DNA from: DATMXT01 sp035560415
Lineage (GTDB): Bacteria; Bacillota; Clostridia; Oscillospirales; Feifaniaceae
Direction: 5' to 3'
DNA: 64,000 nucleotides
NCBI GenBank assembly: GCA_035560415.1
Contig: DATMZG010000117.1
Coordinates: forward strand, 22,066 to 86,065
Numbering within the stretch: the stretch's first letter is position 1; the number at the start of each line of letters is the position of its first letter. The position numbers were made by a program, and so were the translations under genes. Below the pieces are notes generated by a model. The model ran no database searches, was not told the origin of the DNA, and was given only the letters and a program-made list of their open reading frames with translations. Of the stretch, positions 16,471 through 24,740 are shown in pieces.

Positions 16471-17145
16471 TTATTTTTTCAATGCGCGCAGGGTGTAGGG
16501 GCATTTGACAAAGCATTGGCCGCACAGGGCGGTCGATATGCCGTAGTTTTCAAGCGACATGGCCTTGGCCGCGGCGTCGCAGGCCGGCATGTCGAACATC
16601 TCGTCGCGGTCGGTGCCGGCCCGCCATAGCGTGCCGAGAATGGCCCCGGCGGGGCAGGCCCGAAGACACGCGGTACACCCGCCGCAGCGGGACTTAGGCA
16701 TGGGAATGCCCGGCGTGAGCGGTGCGTCGGTCACAAGCGTCGAGAGCCGCACGGCGCTGCCGTACTGCGGTGTGACCAGCAAATTGCTCTTACCGAGCCA
16801 GCCGAGCCCTGCTCGCATGGCGATGGATTTGTGGGGCAGCAGCGTGCGCCCGAATGCGGTGACGACGCGGCCCGTCGTCTGAGCCCACGCGGCATGACCT
16901 CGGGCGGTCAGAAAATCTTCGGCCGCCAGCACCAGCTTGTCGAGGTCGGCGTTGAGGGCGTGGTAGGCGTCGTAGTAGAGCCGGGTCGGGCCGTTTTGCA
17001 TGTCGGAAAGCACCTCGGACGGAATGCGCTTTGCGACGGCGAGGCCCCGCGGCCATCCGCAGCCAAGGTCTGCGAGGTCGGCGCAGTCCGCGAGGTCCGA
17101 GCCGAGTTCGGCCATGAGTGAGCGCAGTTCACGGGTCAAATCCAT
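16471..17145 (-). CDS. QueG-like double [4Fe-4S] protein (short epoxyqueuosine-reductase relative)
   Basis: The 224-residue protein has a C-terminal ferredoxin-like pair of clusters (CGGCTACLRACP near residue 153 and CGQCFVKCP near residue 208) and the upstream KSIAMRAGLGWLGKSNLLVTPQYGS region typical of the QueG/YjeS family. QueG proper is cobalamin dependent, usually 300-380 residues, and carries a fuller N-terminal domain. This one is shorter, so its role in queuosine synthesis is doubtful and a generic reductase is equally possible. ATG is preceded by AGGAGG at a rather long 12-base spacing. The CRISPR relic starts just upstream of its start codon. Confidence 0.75.
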   Translation of the reverse strand: MDLTRELRSLMAELGSDLADCADLADLGCGWPRGLAVAKRIPSEVLSDMQNGPTRLYYDAYHALNADLDKLVLAAEDFLTARGHAAWAQTTGRVVTAFGRTLLPHKSIAMRAGLGWLGKSNLLVTPQYGSAVRLSTLVTDAPLTPGIPMPKSRCGGCTACLRACPAGAILGTLWRAGTDRDEMFDMPACDAAAKAMSLENYGISTALCGQCFVKCPYTLRALKK

Positions 17146-17178
17146 TTAAATTAAATGCCTCCTCAATATGCGCATGCG

Positions 17179-17460
17179 ATTCCACCCTCGTCCCCATGTG
17201 GGGGGGAGTGCAGATTAAAATCATTGCCTCGGCTCAGGTATTCAAATTTCAATCCTCACTCCCCGCGAGGGGAGTGACTGATTACCAACACAAAGGGCGA
17301 CGGCAAAGAGGGATTTCAATCCTCACTCCCCCGCGAGGGGAGTGACTCATTAAGAAAAAACGCGTGGCAGCTGGCCTCACTATTTCAATCCTCACTCCCT
17401 GCATGGGGGCGGCATGCTGATTAACAATATTGCCCGACGCGAGGAGCTATTTCAATCCTC
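17179..17460 (-). CRISPR. Small degenerate CRISPR array (type I-C-like repeat), no cas genes
   Basis: Five repeat positions occur at 17179, 17246, 17313, 17382 and 17449, spaced 67, 67, 69 and 67 bases. The two best copies (17246-17278 and 17313-17346) are 33-34 bases and differ by one inserted C. On the minus strand they read GTCACTCCCC, a CGCG centre, then GGGGAGTGAGGATTGAAAT, the palindrome-plus-ATTGAAA/T form of type I-C repeats. The copy at 17382 is altered in its second half, that at 17179 is diverged throughout, and that at 17449 is cut after 12 matching bases, 8 bases before the lysR stop codon. The four spacers are about 33-35 bases and all different. No cas gene is in the window. 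Confidence 0.9.
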
Positions 17461-17468
17461 GCCCGCCG

Positions 17469-18359
17469 TCAGAGAAGGGCCCACTTGCAGGAGACCCGGA
17501 GCGACTCGGTCAGGTGGCGCAAAAATGCACGGGCTGCCGCCGACATGCGGCTGCGGTCTCTTAAAATGACCCCGAGCTGCCAGAAGGCCGGCGGGTCCAG
17601 CGGCAGTGTCGCCACCTTATAGGCGCAGCGGCGAAGTACGAGTTCCGGCAGCAGGCTGACCCCCAGCCCCGCCTCCACCATCGACATGATGGTGTAGTCG
17701 TCCCGCACCCGAAAGACGGTGCGGGGGGTCAGGTCGTTTTGGGCCAGAACGCCGCGGATTTCGTAGTCGTTGCCCTCGTCGAGGGCGATGAAGGGCTCCT
17801 CCGCCAGCCGCGCCAGCGGAAAGGACGCCTCTTTGGCCATGGGGTGGCCGGCCGGCAGCACGGCCAGAATGCGGTTGCGTAAGAGCGGGATGACGTCGAA
17901 CTCCCGGCGGGGGTAGAGCCCCAAAAAGCCGAAGTCGACCCGGCCCTCGGCCACCCACCGCTCGGTCTCGGGGTAATCGCTTTGCAGCAGCTCAAAGCTG
18001 ATGCCGGGGTGGGAGTCGAGAAAGGACTTGATGAGGGGCGGCAAAATGTGGCAGGAGACGCTGGAGAAGGCGCCGATGCGCACGACGCCCGACTCCATGC
18101 CCCGCAGGGAGGCCGCGGCGTCGGCAAGTTCTCTGGAACTGGCGCAGACGGCCTGCACCTGCGGCAGCAGCGCCGCGCCCTCCGGTGTCAGCCGCACGCC
18201 GGAGCGGTCCCGCAGCAGCAGCGTCGCCCCGAGTTCCGCCTCAAGGCCGGCCAGCATGTGGCTGATGCCGGACTGAGTGTAGCCGAGGGCCTCCGCCGCC
18301 TTGGTCAGGCTCCCGAGCTCCACCGTCCGAATAAAGGCGTCGTATCTGCCGTCCGCCAT
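17469..18359 (-). CDS. LysR-family transcriptional regulator
   Basis: The 296-residue protein has the LysR winged helix-turn-helix at the N-terminus (SLTKAAEALGYTQSGISHMLAGLEAELGATLLLRD) and a periplasmic-binding-like co-inducer domain (VRIGAFSSVSCHILPPLIKSFL, later AEPF-type EEPFIALDEG and GLGVSLLPELV). It is divergent from the fermentation gene cluster starting at 18551 with a 190-base AT-rich gap, the classic layout for a LysR regulator controlling its neighbours. The inducer could be an amino acid, a 2-oxoacid or a CoA ester, which is inference. ATG follows GGAGTGATAGAAA. Confidence 0.92.
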   Translation of the reverse strand: MADGRYDAFIRTVELGSLTKAAEALGYTQSGISHMLAGLEAELGATLLLRDRSGVRLTPEGAALLPQVQAVCASSRELADAAASLRGMESGVVRIGAFSSVSCHILPPLIKSFLDSHPGISFELLQSDYPETERWVAEGRVDFGFLGLYPRREFDVIPLLRNRILAVLPAGHPMAKEASFPLARLAEEPFIALDEGNDYEIRGVLAQNDLTPRTVFRVRDDYTIMSMVEAGLGVSLLPELVLRRCAYKVATLPLDPPAFWQLGVILRDRSRMSAAARAFLRHLTESLRVSCKWALL

Positions 18360-18550
18360 TTTCTATCACTCCAAATCACAAAATTTCATGTAAACATTCG
18401 AAATATTTGTTTTACTAATACTTTATTTCATGATACACTTATTTTAAAAGAAACGCAAGTTTTTCGTTTGACGCCTGAATTTGGGGCCGCGCCGTAAGTT
18501 TTTTTGTGTATTGAAGAACCAAATCAAATTTATAACAGGAGGCAAATGCA
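18360..18550. promoter_or_regulatory. Divergent LysR-fermentation cluster control region
   Basis: This 190-base gap is markedly AT rich in 18370-18470. A candidate LysR box, ATTTC then 12 bases then GAAAT, lies at 18383-18404, close to the lysR start. No single -35/-10 pair for the rightward genes stands out. TTGACG at 18468 has no matching -10, which would fit a promoter that needs activation. Confidence 0.45.
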
Positions 18551-18973
18551 ATGATTGGAGAAAAAGTGATTCTGCGGGTGCGCATGTCGGCCGGGGAGGC
18601 CCACTATGCCGGCGAGCTGGTCAACGGCTCGCACATCCTCGACTTCTGGGGCGACGTCGGCACCGAGCTGGCTATTCGGCTGCACGGGGACGAGAGCCTG
18701 TTTGTCGGCTACAAGGAGGTCAAGTTCACAGCGCCCGTCTACGCCGGCGACTTCATGGAGTACCACGGCTGGATTGAGAAGGTGGGCAACTCCTCCTTCA
18801 CCTGCAAATTTGAAGCCTGGAAAGTCATTGAGCTGGCCCGCGAAGAGGGACTTGCCATCTCGGCCGCAAACGTCCTCGCTGAGCCCGTGCTCTGTGCAGA
18901 AGCCGAGGGCACCCTTGTCGTCAAGAAAGAGTTCCAGCGCGGCGCGCAGGACAAGGCTTTCGCGGTGAAATAA
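18551..18973 (+). CDS. kal: Hotdog-fold protein, 3-aminobutyryl-CoA ammonia-lyase-like
   Basis: A 140-residue single hotdog domain. Stretches such as MSAGEAHYAGELVNGSHIL, FWGDVGTELAIRLHGDESLF and FTAPVYAGDFMEYHGWIEKVGNSS match what I know of Kal (EC 4.3.1.14), which deaminates L-3-aminobutyryl-CoA to crotonyl-CoA in clostridial lysine fermentation. The rest of that pathway (kamA, kamDE, kdd, kce) is absent here, so a related CoA lyase or thioesterase is possible. An acyl-CoA dehydrogenase with EtfAB downstream would take crotonyl-CoA onward, which supports the call. ATG follows AACAGGAGGCAAATGCA. Its stop overlaps the ferredoxin start (TAATG). Confidence 0.7.
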   Translation: MIGEKVILRVRMSAGEAHYAGELVNGSHILDFWGDVGTELAIRLHGDESLFVGYKEVKFTAPVYAGDFMEYHGWIEKVGNSSFTCKFEAWKVIELAREEGLAISAANVLAEPVLCAEAEGTLVVKKEFQRGAQDKAFAVK

Positions 18974-19179
18974 TGAACAAGGCAGTGATTGCGTTCGAGC
19001 GGTGCAAGGAGTGTCACTACTGCATGCGCTTTTGTCCCAAGAAGCTCATCACGCCGGGCGACAAGCTCAACAAGTCCGGCTACTATGTGCCGGTCATAGA
19101 CAGTGAGGGCTGCACCGGCTGCGCCACCTGCGCCAAAATTTGTCCCGAGGGTGCCATCACGGTAGAGAGGGGGGAGTGA
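18973..19179 (+). CDS. Ferredoxin-type delta subunit of 2-oxoacid oxidoreductase
   Basis: A 68-residue protein with two CxxCxxCxxxCP clusters (CKECHYCMRFCP and CTGCATCAKICP) that each bind a [4Fe-4S] centre. In four-subunit 2-oxoacid:ferredoxin oxidoreductases this delta subunit passes electrons from the thiamine-diphosphate site to free ferredoxin. It overlaps the kal-like stop by one base and is followed two bases later by the alpha subunit. Confidence 0.92.
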   Translation: MNKAVIAFERCKECHYCMRFCPKKLITPGDKLNKSGYYVPVIDSEGCTGCATCAKICPEGAITVERGE

Positions 19180-19180
19180 C

Positions 19181-20236
19181 ATGGGCGCACCTGAATTTTT
19201 GCAGGGCAACATCGCCCTTGCCGAGTCGGCCATCCGCGCCGGCTGCCGGTTTTACTTCGGCTATCCCATCACCCCCGCCAGTGAGATGAGCGAATATTTC
19301 GCAGCCCAAATGCGTGACCGCGACGTCACGTTTGTGCAGGCCGAGACCGAGGTCGCCGCTTTCAACATGATTGCCGGCGTCGCGGCCGGCGGCCAACGCG
19401 GCATGACCGGCACCTCAGGCCCCGGGCTCAGCCTCGGCGCCGAGGCCATGTCTTTCATGGCGGCCGCGGGACTGCCGACCGTCGTGGTCGACGTCATGCG
19501 CCCCGGCCCCGGCGACGGCGAGATTCTGGCCGCGCAGGGCGACTATTTCCAGGCCTGCAAGGGCAACGGCCACGGCGACTACAACGTGCTGGTGCTGGCC
19601 CCATGGTCGGTGCAGGAGGAGGCGGACCTCGCCTACGAGGCTTTCGACCTCGCCGAAAAGTACTTAAACCCCGTCATTTTGCTGACCGACGCGTCGCTCG
19701 GAAAAATGCGCGAGTCCTGCGTACTGCCGGAGCCCAAAGCCATTCCCGCGGTCACATGGAAGGGCGCCCTGACCGGCAGTGAGGACGGCGGCAAAAAGGT
19801 CATCACGACCTGCGGCGACGGCGCCGACCAGTACGAGGCCTTCAACCGCGCCCTGCAAAAGAAGTTTGCCAAAATCGCCGCCGCCGAGCAGCGTTGGGAG
19901 TCGACCGGCTGCCAGGACGCCGACATCGTCATTGTCGCCTACGGCTCGGTCGCCCGCATTGCGATGGGCGCCATGGAGCTGGCCCGCTCTGCCGGCATGA
20001 AAATCGGGCTCATCCGGCCCATCTCGCTGTGGCCCTTCCCCAAGAAGGCCTTCGAGGGGCTGGACGGCAAGCAGTTCGCGGTCTTTGAGCTGTCGGCCGG
20101 CCAGATGGTCGAGGACGTCATGCTGTCGGTGAAAAACAAGGACGACGTCCACTTCTACGGCCGCATGGGCGGAAACCTGCCCACTCCGGCGGAGCTCTAT
20201 GGGGAGCTTAGGAAAATTGCGGGAGGTGGCAGATAA
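19181..20236 (+). CDS. vorB: 2-oxoacid:ferredoxin oxidoreductase alpha subunit (VorB/KorA type)
   Basis: The 351-residue pyrimidine-binding subunit of a CoA- and ferredoxin-dependent 2-oxoacid oxidoreductase, which decarboxylates branched-chain 2-oxoacids or 2-oxoglutarate to acyl-CoA. It begins with the typical GNIALAESAIRAGCRFYFGYPITPASEM, has the conserved AETEVAAFNMIAGVAAGGQRGMTGTSGPG near residues 47-75 with the activating Glu, and ends with the C-terminal transketolase-like half (IVAYGSVARIAMGA). Whether it prefers 2-oxoisovalerate or 2-oxoglutarate cannot be settled by eye. It overlaps the beta gene by one base. Confidence 0.9.
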   Translation: MGAPEFLQGNIALAESAIRAGCRFYFGYPITPASEMSEYFAAQMRDRDVTFVQAETEVAAFNMIAGVAAGGQRGMTGTSGPGLSLGAEAMSFMAAAGLPTVVVDVMRPGPGDGEILAAQGDYFQACKGNGHGDYNVLVLAPWSVQEEADLAYEAFDLAEKYLNPVILLTDASLGKMRESCVLPEPKAIPAVTWKGALTGSEDGGKKVITTCGDGADQYEAFNRALQKKFAKIAAAEQRWESTGCQDADIVIVAYGSVARIAMGAMELARSAGMKIGLIRPISLWPFPKKAFEGLDGKQFAVFELSAGQMVEDVMLSVKNKDDVHFYGRMGGNLPTPAELYGELRKIAGGGR

Positions 20237-20979
20237 TGGCTCTCGTATACAAGCGGCCCGATGCCCTGACCGACATGAACTTCAAATATTGCGGCGGGTG
20301 CGGACACGGGCTGGTCAACAAGATTTTGGCTGAAATTTTAGACGAGCGCGGCCTTGCCGGCAAGACCGTCATGGTCTGGCCCATCGGCTGCTCAGTCTTC
20401 GCCGACCAGTACTTCAAGACCGACTCGGTCTGCGCGCTGCACGGCCGCGCCCCCGCCCTTGCGACGGGACTTAAAAGGGCCCGCCCGGACAACCTCGTCA
20501 TCGTCTATCAGGGCGACGGCGACATGGTCTCAGAGGGCATGAGCGAAATTTTGCACGCCGCCATTCGTGGCGAAAAGCTCTCGGTCATCTTTGTCAACAA
20601 CGCCATTTACGGCATGACGGGCGGCCAGATGGCCCCCACCACCCTGATTGGCCAGAAGACCACGACCTCGCCCTACGGCCGCACGGCGGCTGCTGCGGGC
20701 TACCCCGTCAACATGGCCGAGCTCATCGCCAATATCCGGGGCTGCATTTACAGCGAGCGGGTCACGGTCAACACGCCGGCGAGACTTGCCGCCGCCAAAA
20801 AAGCCATTGCCAAGGCCATTGATTTGCAGCTTGAAGGCCGCGGGCTCTCCTTTGTCGAAGTGCTCTCCCCCTGCCCGACCGGCTGGGGCGTGAAAGCCTT
20901 GGACGCCCTCGACTTCATTGACAGCGACATGCTGCCCATTTACCCCTTGGGCGTCATCAAGGAGGCGGCAGATGCGTAA
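20236..20979 (+). CDS. korB: 2-oxoacid:ferredoxin oxidoreductase beta subunit (TPP-binding)
   Basis: The 247-residue subunit binds thiamine diphosphate. The motif starts at GDGDMVSEGMSE near residue 94 and closes with FVNNAIYGMTGGQMAPTT near residue 118, the GDG-to-NN span that holds Mg-TPP. CGGCGHG near residue 15 lies in the region that binds the pyrophosphate. The last eight bases overlap the gamma gene, so all four subunits are made from one coupled message. The symbol is used loosely, since Vor and Kor beta subunits are hard to tell apart. Confidence 0.9.
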   Translation: MALVYKRPDALTDMNFKYCGGCGHGLVNKILAEILDERGLAGKTVMVWPIGCSVFADQYFKTDSVCALHGRAPALATGLKRARPDNLVIVYQGDGDMVSEGMSEILHAAIRGEKLSVIFVNNAIYGMTGGQMAPTTLIGQKTTTSPYGRTAAAAGYPVNMAELIANIRGCIYSERVTVNTPARLAAAKKAIAKAIDLQLEGRGLSFVEVLSPCPTGWGVKALDALDFIDSDMLPIYPLGVIKEAADA

Positions 20980-21508
20980 ACATGAATTTATGTTCTCCGG
21001 CATCGGCGGGCAGGGCGTCATCTCCATCGGGGAGCTGCTCTGCATGACCGCCGTCGCAAAAGGGCTTGTCGTCACTTTCACCCCCTCCTACGGGCAGGAA
21101 AAGCGGGGTGGGCGCACGATGTGCCAGATGGTGGTGTCGGACAAAATGGGCTCCCACGTCATTTCGGAAGCGCAGCTGCTGCTGGTCATGGACGAGCGGT
21201 CGCTCACCGATTACGAGGGCATGGTGGCAAAGGGCGGAACCCTCATTTTGAACAGCGACCTCATCAACAAAGAGCCCGCCCGCACCGACATCAACGTGGT
21301 GAAAATCCCCTGCAACACCCTCGCCACCGAGGCGGGGTCCTCTAAGGCCGCCAACATGGTGGCGCTGGGCGCCGCGCTGCGGGTTCTGACCTTCGTCACC
21401 CCGGATGAGGTCAAGGCGGGACTTCCCGAGATTTTCCCCGGCGGCAAGGCAAAGCTCATCCCCGTAAACGAACGCGCCCTCGACATGGGCTACGAAGCGG
21501 CAAAATAG
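20972..21508 (+). CDS. korC: 2-oxoacid:ferredoxin oxidoreductase gamma subunit
   Basis: A 178-residue gamma domain with GIGGQGVISIGELL near residue 9, TPSYGQEKRGGRTMCQMVVS near residue 35 and the later VPxN-type IPCNTLATEAGSSKAANMVALGA. These are typical of the subunit that contacts CoA. ATG at 20972 follows AAGGAGGCGGCAG inside the end of the beta gene. A terminator-like hairpin follows at 21517. Confidence 0.9.
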   Translation: MRKHEFMFSGIGGQGVISIGELLCMTAVAKGLVVTFTPSYGQEKRGGRTMCQMVVSDKMGSHVISEAQLLLVMDERSLTDYEGMVAKGGTLILNSDLINKEPARTDINVVKIPCNTLATEAGSSKAANMVALGAALRVLTFVTPDEVKAGLPEIFPGGKAKLIPVNERALDMGYEAAK

Positions 21509-21516
21509 ACAAATGT

Positions 21517-21552
21517 GCTTAAGGACGGCTGCCGCCGTCCTTAAGCCCGTTT
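21517..21552 (+). terminator. Hairpin between the oxidoreductase and amidohydrolase genes
   Basis: GCTTAAGGACGG pairs with CCGTCCTTAAGC, followed by CCGTTTTAA. The T-run is short, so it may only dampen transcription into the downstream genes, which have no separate promoter that I can see. Confidence 0.65.
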
Positions 21553-21570
21553 TAAGAAGGGGTGTAAAAA

Positions 21571-22734
21571 ATGTTTGACGTGAAGGCCGACATCGCGGCC
21601 ATAACCGACAAAATGATCGGCTGGCGGCGGGATTTCCACCGCCACCCCGAGCTTGGGCTCAAAGAATTTCGCACTTCCGGCATCATTGAACAGCATCTGC
21701 TGGGGCTGGGGCTCGAGGTGCGCCGCTGCGCCGGAACCGGCGTCATCGGCGTCTTAAAGGGCGGCAAACCCGGCAAGACCGTCATGCTGCGCTCCGACAT
21801 CGACGCCCTGCCGGTCACGGAGGAGACGGGGCTGCCCTTTACCTCCGAAAACCCCGGCGTCATGCACGCCTGCGGACACGACGGGCACATCTCCATGCAG
21901 ATGGCGGCGGCCGAAATCCTGGCCGCCCGCAAGGACGAGCTCGCGGGCACCGTGGTCTTCCTCTTCCAGCTCAACGAGGAGGACGCCGGCGCCGAGCGCA
22001 TGATTGCGGACGGGGCCCTCGATAACCCCAAACCCGACGCCATTTTCGGCCTGCACCTGTGGTCGCCCTACCGCACCGGCCAGATTGCCGTCGTGCCGGG
22101 GCCCATCATGGCCTCAAGCTATTATTTTAAATTGACGGTTCGGGGAAAAGGCGGCCACGGCGGCGCCCCCCATACGGCCATCAACCCCATCACGGCGGCC
22201 ATGCACGTCGTGGAGGCCGTCAAGACCTTCCAGACCGAAGAGCTCAATTTGATGAAGCCGACCGTCATCTCGGTCGGCATGTTCCACGCCGGCGTCAAGG
22301 AGATCATCATCCCCGACACCTGCGAGCTGCAGGGCTCCATCCGCTGTCTGCACGACGGGGATGCCTACATCCACACGCGGCTGCGCGAAATCGCCGAGGG
22401 CGTGTGCGCCGCTTACCGGTGCACCTGCACGCTCGACATCATCTGCGGCAACACCATGCTCGACAACGACGATGTCTTAACGGCCGGCGTCGTCAAGGTT
22501 GCAGGTGAGGTCGTCGGCCGGGAGAACATCGTCATGAAGGACGTGGCCGTCATGCTGGGCGAGGACTTCGCCGAGTTCACCCATCGGGTGCCCGGCTGCT
22601 ATTTCTTCGTCGGCACCACAAAGCTGGGCGCTCAGATGGTCGAGCACCACAACTGCAAATTTGTCATCGACGAGGACTCGCTGCCCATCGGCGTCGAAAT
22701 GCTGGTAAAGTGCACGCTTGACTTTTTGGGTTGA
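21571..22734 (+). CDS. M20 (IAL-type) amidohydrolase
   Basis: A 387-residue metal-dependent amidohydrolase of the hippurate/N-acyl-amino-acid hydrolase type. Visible are RRDFHRHPELGLKE near residue 15, RSDIDALPVTEETG near residue 68, HACGHDGHISMQMAAA near residue 94 with Cys and His ligands, LNEEDAGAERM with Glu-Glu, and GGHGGAPHTAINP in the lid domain. It would release free amino acids from N-acyl or peptide-like conjugates. Placed between the 2-oxoacid oxidoreductase and acyl-CoA dehydrogenase genes, it could feed the fermentation substrate; that is inference. ATG follows GAAGGGGTGTAAAAA. Confidence 0.9.
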   Translation: MFDVKADIAAITDKMIGWRRDFHRHPELGLKEFRTSGIIEQHLLGLGLEVRRCAGTGVIGVLKGGKPGKTVMLRSDIDALPVTEETGLPFTSENPGVMHACGHDGHISMQMAAAEILAARKDELAGTVVFLFQLNEEDAGAERMIADGALDNPKPDAIFGLHLWSPYRTGQIAVVPGPIMASSYYFKLTVRGKGGHGGAPHTAINPITAAMHVVEAVKTFQTEELNLMKPTVISVGMFHAGVKEIIIPDTCELQGSIRCLHDGDAYIHTRLREIAEGVCAAYRCTCTLDIICGNTMLDNDDVLTAGVVKVAGEVVGRENIVMKDVAVMLGEDFAEFTHRVPGCYFFVGTTKLGAQMVEHHNCKFVIDEDSLPIGVEMLVKCTLDFLG

Positions 22735-22779
22735 CTGGCCCAAAATAAGAATGATCACCCATTAAGGAGGAAAAGCCAC

Positions 22780-23919
22780 ATGGATTTCAAACTGAGCAAG
22801 GAGCATGAGCTCGCCCGGCAGATGTTTCGCCAGTTCGCCGAGACCGAACTTGCCCCCATCGCCACCGAAATAGACGAGGAAGAGCGCTTTCCGCTTGAAA
22901 CCGTCGAAAAGCTGAAGAAGCTCGGCATGCTCGGCATCCCCTATCCCAAGAAATATGGTGGCCAGGGCTGCGACGAGCTGACATACTCCCTCATGATGGA
23001 GGAAATCAGCCGCTGCTGCGCCTCGACCGGCATCATCGCGTCGGTCCACACCTCGCTGTGCTGCGGCGCCCTCTATCAAAACGGCACTGAGGAGCAAAAA
23101 GAGAAGTACCTGCGCCCGCTCTTAGACGGCCGGTATCTCGGCGCTTTCGGTCTGACCGAACCCTCGGCCGGCTCCGACGCCGCCAGCCAGAACACCTTTG
23201 CCGTCAAGGACGGCGACAGCTATATTTTAAACGGCTCCAAAATTTTCATCACCAACTCCGGCTACGCCGACGTCTACACCATTTTCGCCATGACCGACAA
23301 GTCGCAGGGCACGCGCGGCATCTCCTGCTTCATCGTCGAAAAGGGCTTTGAGGGCTTTACGCAGGGCACGCCGTTTCGCAAGATGGGCATCAGAGCCGCC
23401 TGCGTGCGGGAGCTCATTTTCCAGAACGTGCGGGTTCCGGCTGAAAACCTGCTCGGCAAAGAGGGCCGCGGCTTTGGCATCGCCATGAAAGCGCTCGACG
23501 GCGGGCGCATCGGCATCGCCTCTCAGGCCGTCGGCATTGCACAGGGCGCTTTTGACAAGACCGTCACTTACGTCAAAGAGCGCAAGCAGTTCGGAAAGCC
23601 GCTTGCGGCCCTGCAGAACACCCAGTTTACGCTGGCCGACATGGCCACCCGCATTCAGGCCGCCCGGCTGCTCACCTGGGAGGCTGCCATGGCCGCCGAC
23701 GCCGGCGAGCCCTACTCCAGCAAAGCCGCAATGGCCAAGCTCTTTGCATCCGAGACCGCCTCGTATATCACCAACCGCGCCGTGCAGATGATGGGCGGCT
23801 ACGGCTACATGCGGGAGTATTCGGTTGAGCGCATGATGCGCGACGCCAAAATCACCGAGATTTACGAGGGCACGAGCGAGATCATGAAGATGGTCATCTC
23901 CGGCCAGCTGCTCAAGTAG
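22780..23919 (+). CDS. Acyl-CoA dehydrogenase (short-chain / butyryl-CoA type)
   Basis: A 379-residue flavoenzyme interconverting acyl-CoA and enoyl-CoA. It has the standard order: helical N-domain, FGLTEPSAGSDAASQ near residue 125, ITNSGYADVYTIFAMTD near residue 158, RKQFGKPLAALQNTQF near residue 267 and the catalytic Glu in IYEGTSEIMKM near residue 366, the short-chain and butyryl position. With EtfB and EtfA directly downstream it probably forms a Bcd-Etf complex that reduces crotonyl-CoA, possibly by flavin-based electron bifurcation with ferredoxin. ATG follows TTAAGGAGGAAAAGCCAC. The spacing to etfB is 14 bases. Confidence 0.94.
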   Translation: MDFKLSKEHELARQMFRQFAETELAPIATEIDEEERFPLETVEKLKKLGMLGIPYPKKYGGQGCDELTYSLMMEEISRCCASTGIIASVHTSLCCGALYQNGTEEQKEKYLRPLLDGRYLGAFGLTEPSAGSDAASQNTFAVKDGDSYILNGSKIFITNSGYADVYTIFAMTDKSQGTRGISCFIVEKGFEGFTQGTPFRKMGIRAACVRELIFQNVRVPAENLLGKEGRGFGIAMKALDGGRIGIASQAVGIAQGAFDKTVTYVKERKQFGKPLAALQNTQFTLADMATRIQAARLLTWEAAMAADAGEPYSSKAAMAKLFASETASYITNRAVQMMGGYGYMREYSVERMMRDAKITEIYEGTSEIMKMVISGQLLK

Positions 23920-23933
23920 GGGGGAGAAGTAGA

Positions 23934-24725
23934 ATGAATATTGTTGTATGCATTAAGCAGGTTCCGAACACCAACGACGTCAAGCTTGACCCCGTGACCG
24001 GAACCCTGAAGCGCGAAGGCATTCCGAGCATCATCAACCCGGACGACAAAAGGGCCATTGAGGCGGCTTTGAAGCTCAAGGACGAGTACGGCGCCCACGT
24101 CACCGTCATGACCATGGGCCTGCCGCAGGCCGACATCGCCTTAAAAGAGGCCGTGGCCATGGGGGCCGACGAGGCCATTCTCATCACCGACCGCGCCTTT
24201 GCCGGCTCCGACACCTGGGCCACCTCCTCGGTGCTGGCCGCCGCCGTGAAAAAGCTACCCTTTGACATCATTTTCACCGGCCGGCAGGCCATTGACGGCG
24301 ACACGGCCCAGGTCGGGCCGCAGATTGCCGAGCACCTGGGGCTGCCCTCGATCAGCTACGCTGAGGAGATCAAGCTTGAAGAGGGCGCCGTCACGGTCAA
24401 GCGCAAGTTCGAGGACCGCTACCACCTCATCCGGGTCAAGACGCCCTGCCTCATCACGGCACTCTCGGAGCTCAACACCCCCCGCTATATGACCCCCGGC
24501 CGCATTTTCGACGCCTTTCAGGCGCCGGAGCTGGCCACAAAGGTCTGGAGCAACGCGGACCTCAATATGGACCCCGAGACCGTCGGCCTCAAGGGCTCAC
24601 CCACCAAGGTCCTCAAAGCCTTTGACAAGGCCGTCAAACCGGCCGGCCAGAAGTACAAGCCCGAATCGCCCGAGGCGGCTGCGGCCCTCATTGTCGAGAA
24701 GCTGCAGGAAAAGTTTATTCTGTAA
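23934..24725 (+). CDS. etfB: Electron transfer flavoprotein beta subunit
   Basis: The 263-residue small subunit starts with MNIVVCIKQVPNTNDVKLDP, then has INPDDKRAIEAALKLKD, VTVMTMGLPQADIALKEAVAMGADEAILITD and FTGRQAIDGDTAQVGPQIAEHLG, all typical of Etf-beta of anaerobes that bifurcate electrons with butyryl-CoA dehydrogenase. Whether it binds a bifurcating FAD must be tested. It follows the acyl-CoA dehydrogenase gene by 14 bases with GGGGGGAGAAGTAGA as ribosome binding site. Confidence 0.95.
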   Translation: MNIVVCIKQVPNTNDVKLDPVTGTLKREGIPSIINPDDKRAIEAALKLKDEYGAHVTVMTMGLPQADIALKEAVAMGADEAILITDRAFAGSDTWATSSVLAAAVKKLPFDIIFTGRQAIDGDTAQVGPQIAEHLGLPSISYAEEIKLEEGAVTVKRKFEDRYHLIRVKTPCLITALSELNTPRYMTPGRIFDAFQAPELATKVWSNADLNMDPETVGLKGSPTKVLKAFDKAVKPAGQKYKPESPEAAAALIVEKLQEKFIL

Positions 24726-24740
24726 GGAGGGAGCAAACTG

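Noticed and set aside
17469..18359. cas gene next to the CRISPR array
   Set aside because: The adjoining genes are a LysR regulator and a QueG-like Fe-S protein; neither carries Cas motifs.
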